Assembly: GCA_051747785.1 (NCBI GenBank)
Contig: JBNJGN010000023.1
Coordinates: 1 to 12,142 of the forward strand
DNA length: 12,142 nt
Source: SKVL01 sp051747785
Lineage (GTDB): Bacteria > Patescibacteriota > Minisyncoccia > Phycocordibacterales > CSBR16-193
Direction of reading: 5' to 3'
The position numbers were made by a program, and so were the translations under genes. Each line of letters begins with the position of its first letter. Position 1 is the first letter of the stretch. This document shows, piece after piece, positions 1 through 4,277 of the stretch. The notes beneath the pieces were generated by a model. It made no database searches. It saw only the letters and a list, made by a program, of their open reading frames with translations, and was not told the origin of the DNA.

Positions 1-98
1 CCCCAGAAAAAAACAATGAAGGCACCGAAGAACATCAGCATAATCAACGGATTCAGAATATTCTCGTTTATTCTCGCCAATATTTCCGATATATCCAT
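1..98 (-). CDS. Pilin-like small membrane protein, N-terminal part (runs off the left edge)
   Basis: This open frame is cut by the window edge. It starts at ATG (96-98, minus strand) and encodes 32 complete residues, beginning MDISEILARINENILNPLI and ending in a hydrophobic segment with FIVFFWG. The FFWG ending matches the FFLWG at the end of the first membrane helix in the three neighbouring paralogues. Unlike them it has no signal peptide: a short amphipathic stretch leads straight into the helix. From memory, this form of the two-helix pilin-like family is common in Patescibacteria. It lies 40 bp downstream of the 122-residue pilin-like gene on the same strand and probably shares its transcript. 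No Shine-Dalgarno motif precedes the start. Function is inferred only from the family. Confidence 0.6.
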   Translation of the reverse strand, partial: MDISEILARINENILNPLIMLMFFGAFIVFFW

Positions 99-138
99 AG
101 GTACTTTTTTGTTTTATGAATCAAAAAAGATAAAAAGT

Positions 139-507
139 TTAATCAAGTAAATCGGGTCTTTCTACATCTTCGTCACTAATGTCCAACTGATCTTGAATAA
201 AAGCAACCAAGCCCCAAACAGCCGTCATAACGAAAAGACCGATAAGGCCCCAGAACATAACCTGCTTACCCTTACTCTGCTCTTCCGGATCACCGGCGTT
301 CAAGATGAACTTGGCAACACCCCAGAGGAAAAATACCAAGGCCAAAGCCAAGATTATAAGAACCAATAGATCTAATAGATCTAAAACGGTATTCATAAAA
401 CTCTCAACACCTCCAAGATCTCCTGCGCCTCCTCCCCCCGCCAAAACAACAGAAGGGGTTAAGACCAAGACGGCTAATCCTCCGAAAAATGCGTATAACT
501 TTTTCAT
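139..507 (-). CDS. Secreted two-helix pilin-like protein (T4SS-pilin/VirB2-TrbC-like)
   Basis: The 122-residue product starts with a clear signal peptide (MKK, hydrophobic core, likely cleavage after VVLA) followed by a glycine-rich mature N terminus. Two hydrophobic helices follow, at about residues 42-68 and 83-105, joined by a short polar loop (NAGDPEEQSKGKQ). WG pairs occur at FFLWG, MFWG and VWG. An acidic tail (DISDEDVERPDLLD) ends the protein. Signal peptide plus hairpin of two helices with a charged loop is the plan of VirB2/TrbC pilins and of the type IV secretion pilin family found in Patescibacteria; the exact role is unknown. The gene is separated from the upstream paralogue by 204 bp with a weak promoter candidate, so it may have its own transcript. 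The stop is TAA. Confidence 0.75.
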   Translation of the reverse strand: MKKLYAFFGGLAVLVLTPSVVLAGGGGAGDLGGVESFMNTVLDLLDLLVLIILALALVFFLWGVAKFILNAGDPEEQSKGKQVMFWGLIGLFVMTAVWGLVAFIQDQLDISDEDVERPDLLD

Positions 508-711
508 ATATTTATATTTTTAATAATTACTAATAACTATAAATAAGACTTAAGCTTATTTTGGATAAACGGCAACACCGACACTTACCAATTTACCAAA
601 ATTAAACCTCTCTTTTTAGACATACATAGTCCTAACTTAATACTATTATATTTACCACCTATTTTCAATTAATTTGTGGATAAACAGCATATTTTAGTTA
701 TACCCAAAACG
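508..711. other. 204-bp AT-rich spacer in the pilin array
   Basis: This is the only long gap in the pilin array. It contains a minus-strand TATAAT (645-650) that could serve the 139-507 gene, one perfect DnaA-box-type nonamer (TTATCCACA, minus strand, 675-683) and a one-mismatch copy (TTATCCAAA, 560-568). I see no convincing gene, hairpin terminator or tRNA in it. Confidence 0.5.
645..650 (-). promoter_or_regulatory. Candidate -10 element for the 122-aa pilin-like gene
   Basis: A consensus TATAAT is read on the minus strand, with no good -35 element at 16-18 bp. It would start a transcript near 638 with a leader of about 130 nt before the ATG at 507. This is weak because such hexamers occur by chance in AT-rich spacers. 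Confidence 0.3.
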
Positions 712-1074
712 TTAAATATCCAAAAAATCCTCCGGCTCAGGAACACCACCACCGAATATCTCATCTTGTATAAATGCGATTATCCCCCATACTGACACCA
801 TTACAAATAAAGCTATAAGCCCCCATATCATTACCTGCTTACCCTTCTCTCTCTCGGTATCACTGTCAGCTCTTAGAATAAATTTGGCCATACCCCAGAG
901 AAAAAACACCAACCCCAAAGCCAAAACAACCAGAACAAGCCTGTCAATTACGTTCAAAAAATCATCCAGCAGTGATGTAAGCGTGGTTTGCGCAAAAAGC
1001 AGTAAAGGGAAAAAAGCAATAAAAAAAACAAAAGAAAAATATAAAGAGGTTCTAAGATCCAATCGCGTTGTCAT
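712..1074 (-). CDS. Secreted two-helix pilin-like protein (T4SS-pilin/VirB2-TrbC-like)
   Basis: I chose the ATG at 1074, giving 120 residues, because it yields a compact signal peptide (MTTRLDLRTS, then a hydrophobic core ending LLLFAQ) and a length close to the paralogues. In-frame ATGs at 1113 and 1140 would add 13 or 22 residues; the one at 1140 lies upstream of a possible -10 element. Two helices flank the loop ADSDTEREKGKQ, with WG pairs at FFLWG, IWG and VWG. The C-terminal tail is acidic (GGGVPEPEDFLDI). The central 23 residues are encoded by DNA identical to the gene at 1144-1524. No Shine-Dalgarno motif is visible. The family resemblance is to VirB2/TrbC-like pilins; function is inferred. 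Confidence 0.72.
   Translation of the reverse strand: MTTRLDLRTSLYFSFVFFIAFFPLLLFAQTTLTSLLDDFLNVIDRLVLVVLALGLVFFLWGMAKFILRADSDTEREKGKQVMIWGLIALFVMVSVWGIIAFIQDEIFGGGVPEPEDFLDI
803..871. repeat. 69-bp perfect direct repeat, copy 1
   Basis: These 69 bases are identical to 1259-1327. They encode the loop and second helix (ADSDTEREKGKQVMIWGLIALFVM region) in two adjacent pilin-like genes. The sequences on both sides carry synonymous differences while the repeat carries none. Confidence 0.95.
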
Positions 1075-1128
1075 ATTAAAAGTAAATCTTTTTTTATTAT
1101 TTAACAAAAACATATAATTTCTGAAGTG

Positions 1129-1137
1129 ATTGTAACA
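1129..1137 (-). promoter_or_regulatory. Possible extended -10 element inside the pilin array
   Basis: TGTTACAAT is read on the minus strand, identical to the element ahead of the methyltransferase gene. A start near 1122 would lie 9 nt before the ATG at 1113 and 48 nt before the ATG at 1074. It lies between two tightly packed genes, so it may be an internal promoter or a chance match. Confidence 0.35.
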
Positions 1138-1143
1138 CATTAA

Positions 1144-1524
1144 TTAAAATTCAACCGACTCAAACTCACCACCCTCCTCCGGTAGATAAAACTGCAATTC
1201 TGATTCATCAAAGAAAGTTATGGTTATAATATGAACTATTCCCCAAACAGAGAGCATAACAAATAAAGCTATAAGCCCCCATATCATTACCTGCTTACCC
1301 TTCTCTCTCTCGGTATCACTGTCAGCTTTCAGGATAAACTTAGCCATGCCCCAGAGGAAAACGAGAAGTGCTACCGCAAAAAGAAAGATGGCAAAATTAG
1401 AAAGCAGATCCTTTACGGTCCCATTAACAAACTCTTTAAAAGTAGTCTGAGCCGAAACAGTTAAAGGCAAAGAAAGAGCACAGACTAAGACCAAATGGTA
1501 CAACGATTTACTTTTCCTAAACAT
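1144..1524 (-). CDS. Secreted two-helix pilin-like protein (T4SS-pilin/VirB2-TrbC-like)
   Basis: The 126-residue product has a signal peptide (MFRKSKSLYH, hydrophobic core, likely cleavage after TVSA). Its first helix ends LLVFLWGMAKFIL, then come the loop KADSDTEREKGKQ and a second helix with IWG and VWG. The C-terminal tail is acidic (LPEEGGEFESVEF). The loop and second helix are almost identical to the 712-1074 protein, while the signal peptide, first helix and tail differ strongly. The start lies 4 nt after the stop of the upstream gene, so they are surely co-transcribed. No Shine-Dalgarno sequence precedes the ATG. Expected topology after cleavage is a helical hairpin in the membrane. 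The role, perhaps a pilus or envelope subunit, is inferred from family only. Confidence 0.75.
   Translation of the reverse strand: MFRKSKSLYHLVLVCALSLPLTVSAQTTFKEFVNGTVKDLLSNFAIFLFAVALLVFLWGMAKFILKADSDTEREKGKQVMIWGLIALFVMLSVWGIVHIITITFFDESELQFYLPEEGGEFESVEF
1259..1327. repeat. 69-bp perfect direct repeat, copy 2
   Basis: Identical to 803-871 and in the same orientation and reading frame of the neighbouring paralogue. The two copies are 456 bp apart, start to start. Confidence 0.95.
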
Positions 1525-1528
1525 AAAA

Positions 1529-1954
1529 TTAAAAGAAATAAGCCATAGCAGTTATCTCATCCACTGTAGCCTCTATGGCTTGAGCTATAGCCCATGAACC
1601 CAAAATAACAAGCCCTCCTATAACCGCCCAAATAAAAGCGGAGCGGGCTTTTGTTAATTTTTCAGGATTACCTTGAGCTGTCACAAAAAGAAATCCCGAA
1701 TAAACAATAGCAAAAGTGGCCACAATCCCTCCTACCGGTATAACGATATCCTCCAGTATCATCTGAATAAGTTCAGGAAAGCTTTCTACACTATCCTTCA
1801 AAGGATTAAGACTGGGAGAAGTGCCGGCGGCTAACACGGCTTCAGCTCCTGAAATTAGAAAAAAAAGAAAGATCAAAACAACAAAAGAAAATAAGCGGGC
1901 TATTTTTATTTTTCTGAAAAACCAAAAAATTGAACGGTCTCTGTTTTTTTTCAT
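1529..1954 (-). CDS. Secreted two-helix pilin-like protein (VirB2/TrbC type)
   Basis: The 141-residue product has a long positively charged start (MKKNRDRSIFWFFRKIKIAR), a hydrophobic core and a likely cleavage site near VLAAG. The mature part has two helices: about residues 69-92 (VIPVGGIVATFAIVYSGFLF) and 105-128. They are linked by a polar loop TAQGNPEKLTKARSA. The pattern G-[NS]-x-[DE]-K-x-x-[KR]-A in the loop is shared with the gene at 1996-2370 and is typical of the Patescibacterial type IV secretion pilin family. It belongs to a different subgroup from the three WG-rich paralogues downstream. It lies 41 bp after the upstream pilin and 4 nt before the next gene. It ends in TAA. Confidence 0.75.
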   Translation of the reverse strand: MKKNRDRSIFWFFRKIKIARLFSFVVLIFLFFLISGAEAVLAAGTSPSLNPLKDSVESFPELIQMILEDIVIPVGGIVATFAIVYSGFLFVTAQGNPEKLTKARSAFIWAVIGGLVILGSWAIAQAIEATVDEITAMAYFF

Positions 1955-1995
1955 AAATTGCTCTTTAATTAATTTTAATCTGACCTACAGTAATA

Positions 1996-2370
1996 CTAAA
2001 TTAACAACATAGAAACATACTCCTCCACAGCATCACCTGTTAGATTTTCTACTATAAGATTGACTATAAGATAAGCTCCCAACACAATGATCAAACCTAT
2101 AGCAACTTTAAAAAATATTCCGTGAGCTCTTTTTATCTTATCCTGACTTCCTCCGGAAGACAGGTAAAGAAACCCCGCCCAAGCGAAAGCTATAGCGGCA
2201 AGAGGTAGGGATACCAAAACCATAAAATCTATCAAATTACTTGCAAGCTGTACAAGGTCACCAAAACCACAGTCAGGGCCGTCACACGGAACAAGACCCT
2301 GAGCTGAAGCTGTAATAGGATATATAAAAAGAATGAAAAGTGACAAATAGGTCTTTTTAAGGATATCCAT
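1996..2370 (-). CDS. Secreted two-helix pilin-like protein (VirB2/TrbC type)
   Basis: The 124-residue product has a signal peptide (MDILKKTYLS, hydrophobic core, cleavage near ASAQG) followed by a cysteine pair in LVPCDGPDCGFGDL. Two helices flank the loop SSGGSQDKIKRAHG. The CDGPDCG segment ahead of the first helix, a possible disulfide after export, together with the hairpin is the arrangement I associate most strongly with the Patescibacterial type IV secretion pilin family. The gene starts 7 nt after the stop of the solute-binding protein's C-terminal part and ends in TAG, which acts as a true stop because readthrough would add only six residues before TAA. No Shine-Dalgarno motif is seen. 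Confidence 0.8.
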   Translation of the reverse strand: MDILKKTYLSLFILFIYPITASAQGLVPCDGPDCGFGDLVQLASNLIDFMVLVSLPLAAIAFAWAGFLYLSSGGSQDKIKRAHGIFFKVAIGLIIVLGAYLIVNLIVENLTGDAVEEYVSMLLI

Positions 2371-2377
2371 ATAAATT

Positions 2378-2938
2378 TTAAAGGTTAGATATCATTCCGT
2401 GGAAACGGTTATGCGCCCTATCTACAGCATCATCCAACTCCGCGCCTTCATTAACAACACTATTTATCATATCAGAAAATACCTCATCAGTATTAGCCGG
2501 ATCAGGATCAGTCCAACTTAAAGATCTTATAGCCGCCTTATAAAAAACAGGCATATAAAAAGGATCCTGAGGCGGATTATTTAAGACGCTCTCCTTAGCG
2601 GGCGGAACTCCTTTGAGGGCTCCTGAGAGTTCTTTTAAAGAATCGGGTTGTGTCAACATCTGAGCTACATTGGCGCAGCCTTTGGGGTCAGAACTTGTTT
2701 TTACGATAGATAGCCCCACTACATCCGCGTAAGAAACAGTAGATCCATCTTCATTCTCAGGGACAGAAGACACTCCGAAGTCAAGAAAAGGGTTGGTATC
2801 ATTTATTCTTTTATAATCCGACGTTTTACCTAGATAGACCACCAACTCTTCATCCGTAAAAGCCCTTAAGGAGTTAGGCATATCATCATTCCAACTATAT
2901 ACAGATCTACGACTATCGGCAAAATCAGTATAGAACAT
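2378..2938 (-). CDS. Extracellular solute-binding protein, C-terminal part (separated by in-frame TAG)
   Basis: This 186-residue frame is the C-terminal lobe of a family-1 (sugar-type) solute-binding protein. Diagnostic stretches include LMFYTDFADSRRSVYSWND, where family members usually have a similar FYTxFxxPxxSVYSWN segment, followed by ELVVYLGKTSDY and a conserved-looking FLDFGVSSVPE. Its first ATG (2936-2938) lies seven codons after the TAG that ends the upstream frame, in the same frame, and the intervening codons (PAVSSL) read as normal family sequence. It has no signal peptide, membrane segment or ribosome binding site of its own. Most likely it is the broken-off second half of one gene, spanning 2378-3694 (438 codons, a usual length for the family). 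It could yield protein only by reinitiation or TAG readthrough. Confidence 0.7.
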   Translation of the reverse strand: MFYTDFADSRRSVYSWNDDMPNSLRAFTDEELVVYLGKTSDYKRINDTNPFLDFGVSSVPENEDGSTVSYADVVGLSIVKTSSDPKGCANVAQMLTQPDSLKELSGALKGVPPAKESVLNNPPQDPFYMPVFYKAAIRSLSWTDPDPANTDEVFSDMINSVVNEGAELDDAVDRAHNRFHGMISNL

Positions 2939-2956
2939 TAGAGAGGAAACCGCAGG

Positions 2957-2959
2957 CTA
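2957..2959 (-). other. In-frame amber codon splitting the solute-binding protein
   Basis: TAG, read on the minus strand, is the only interruption in a 438-codon frame from 3694 to 2378. It falls at codon 246, in NRSI-stop-PAVSSLMFYTDF. A single base change from CAG, AAG, GAG, TGG, TAT/TAC, TCG or TTG would explain it. Confidence 0.9.
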
Positions 2960-3694
2960 TATACTTCTATTAAATTCCTTGTTGAAAACCGATTTCAAAT
3001 TGTTCACCTCCCCTTCCACTATCCCGCCACCAGACTGAAAAACCAGAGTGCTCAGTATCGCCTTACTGTGCTCTATGTTTTCATATCCCCCCAAGGCTAT
3101 GGGACTTCTTTCTATTTTGTTACCGGCTTTCTTGATACTATCTTGGATGAAATCTTTCAAATTACTCCATCGATCAGGAGGTCTTGTGTATCCGGCATTG
3201 CGAACAAAAGACCTGTTCCAGTACATAACGACCGGGTCTATTAAAACAGGAAAACCGTATGAATAACCCTCTTTTTTGTTCAAAAAGACTTCGGCTACCT
3301 GTGGATAATCGCTCATGAACTGGTTTTCCGAATAAAAATCATAAGGTATCTTCATTAATCTTTCCCTGTGGCGAATTAACCTGTCCTGAGATATCAAAAC
3401 CATATCCGGCCCCCTCTCCAATGACATTTTATCTATTAGTTCATTATCAAAGTTTTCTTCATTAACATATTTATAAACGACATTAACATTATCATTATCT
3501 TCAAAATTCCCCCTTAACCACTCTTCAGCGATCCTCCTGTCCATCGTCCCCCAAAGAGTTACATTGATATTGGAATCAGCTTCATCGCCCCCTAAACCCC
3601 CTATAGCAAACATGGCAACCGCCCCTACCGCAAAAGCACCGAAAGCTATCATCACAACAAGCTGAAAGGTGGACATTTCACTTAATTTTGACAT
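2957..3694 (-). CDS. Membrane-anchored extracellular solute-binding protein, N-terminal part (truncated by TAG)
   Basis: The 245-residue frame begins with a cytosolic stub and one membrane helix (about residues 10-34). It then enters the N-terminal lobe of a family-1 solute-binding protein: NINVTLWGTMD, GPDMVLISQDRLIRH, YGFPVLIDPVVMYWNRSF and WSNLKDF are typical landmarks. Such proteins bind sugars or other small solutes outside the membrane and normally deliver them to an ABC transporter. No lipobox cysteine is present, so anchoring is by the uncleaved helix. No permease or ATPase gene is adjacent. The frame ends at TAG after NKEFNRSI and the family sequence continues in the same frame beyond it. 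Thus this is either a pseudogene, an assembly or sequencing error, or a readthrough gene. It starts 13 bp after the methyltransferase stop. Confidence 0.75.
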   Translation of the reverse strand: MSKLSEMSTFQLVVMIAFGAFAVGAVAMFAIGGLGGDEADSNINVTLWGTMDRRIAEEWLRGNFEDNDNVNVVYKYVNEENFDNELIDKMSLERGPDMVLISQDRLIRHRERLMKIPYDFYSENQFMSDYPQVAEVFLNKKEGYSYGFPVLIDPVVMYWNRSFVRNAGYTRPPDRWSNLKDFIQDSIKKAGNKIERSPIALGGYENIEHSKAILSTLVFQSGGGIVEGEVNNLKSVFNKEFNRSI

Positions 3695-3706
3695 AAGAAA
3701 ACTATT

Positions 3707-4240
3707 CTATGATTTTTTAAAAAGTAGCTCATAATGATGCGCACCCGTTTTATGTTCCCTTTGAAAAACAAGGCCAAGAGGCTCGCATATTTCTTTTACC
3801 CTTTCGGCAGAAACAATATAATCCTCCGGAGGACCCAATCCTCCAAAAGAATTTATCCAATCAATTATTAAAATCTCTCCGTCAGAAGCAGTTATTCTTG
3901 CTATCTCTTTAGCCAATGCCTCTTTATCCTCCGTCTGAAAAAAGATATTAGAAGCAACAACTGCCCCCACCGAATCATTGGCAAGGCGAGTTCCGCCTTC
4001 TTTTTCAGCATCTCCCCAGATCACTTCAATATTGGAGACGCCTCTCTCTTTAGCTTCCGAGGCAACTTTCTCCAAAACATTCTTCCTTACATCTATTGCG
4101 TAAACTGTTCCTTCGCCTTGGATCTTATCGGCTAAAGCCAGGGTATAGTGACCGACACCGCAACCTACATCAGCAACCTGCATTTTTGAACTCAGACTTA
4201 GTGCTTCTATGGCCTTACGCGGATCAACAAAGATGGACAT
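3707..4240 (-). CDS. Class I SAM-dependent methyltransferase
   Basis: The 177-residue protein has a Rossmann-type methyltransferase fold. Motif I is VADVGCGVGHYT (residues 22-33), where D24-G30 form the SAM-binding loop. A post-I acidic residue lies in VYAIDVRKNVLEKV, contacting the ribose, followed by a motif II-like VIWGDAEK and IEVIWGDA acid. The strand GEILIIDWIN follows. It resembles the UbiE/Methyltransf_11-type small methyltransferases; the substrate cannot be read from sequence. The ATG lies only 6 nt after a TGTTACAAT element, so the transcript should be leaderless. It heads the operon-like array of the solute-binding protein and pilins. It ends in TAG; the four codons after that stop lead in frame into the next gene's ATG. 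Confidence 0.8.
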   Translation of the reverse strand: MSIFVDPRKAIEALSLSSKMQVADVGCGVGHYTLALADKIQGEGTVYAIDVRKNVLEKVASEAKERGVSNIEVIWGDAEKEGGTRLANDSVGAVVASNIFFQTEDKEALAKEIARITASDGEILIIDWINSFGGLGPPEDYIVSAERVKEICEPLGLVFQREHKTGAHHYELLFKKS

Positions 4241-4246
4241 GAAAAT

Positions 4247-4255
4247 ATTGTAACA
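4247..4255 (-). promoter_or_regulatory. Extended -10 promoter of the methyltransferase/pilin array, leaderless
   Basis: TGTTACAAT, an extended -10 form (TGn then TACAAT), is read on the minus strand in the 37-bp gap after gyrA. The hexamer ends at 4247 and the ATG begins at 4240, so transcription would start at or within a base or two of the start codon. There is no clear -35 element, which the extended -10 can compensate for. Confidence 0.6.
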
Positions 4256-4277
4256 CGAAAATCAATGCTTTCTATAG

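Noticed and set aside
104..129. Inverted repeat CTTTTTTG/CAAAAAAG as a terminator
   Set aside because: The stem is nearly all A-T with a 10-nt loop and no following U tract distinct from the stem, so it is too weak to terminate.
585..623. Short minus-strand peptide (MSKKRGLILVNW) in the 508-711 spacer
   Set aside because: It has 12 codons, no typical features, and only a loose AGGA upstream; chance is likely.
2957..3709. Reassignment of TAG (or TGA) to a sense codon in this organism
   Set aside because: TAG ends at least four apparently complete genes here, and TGA ends pth and the acidic membrane protein at expected lengths. Only the solute-binding protein has an internal stop.
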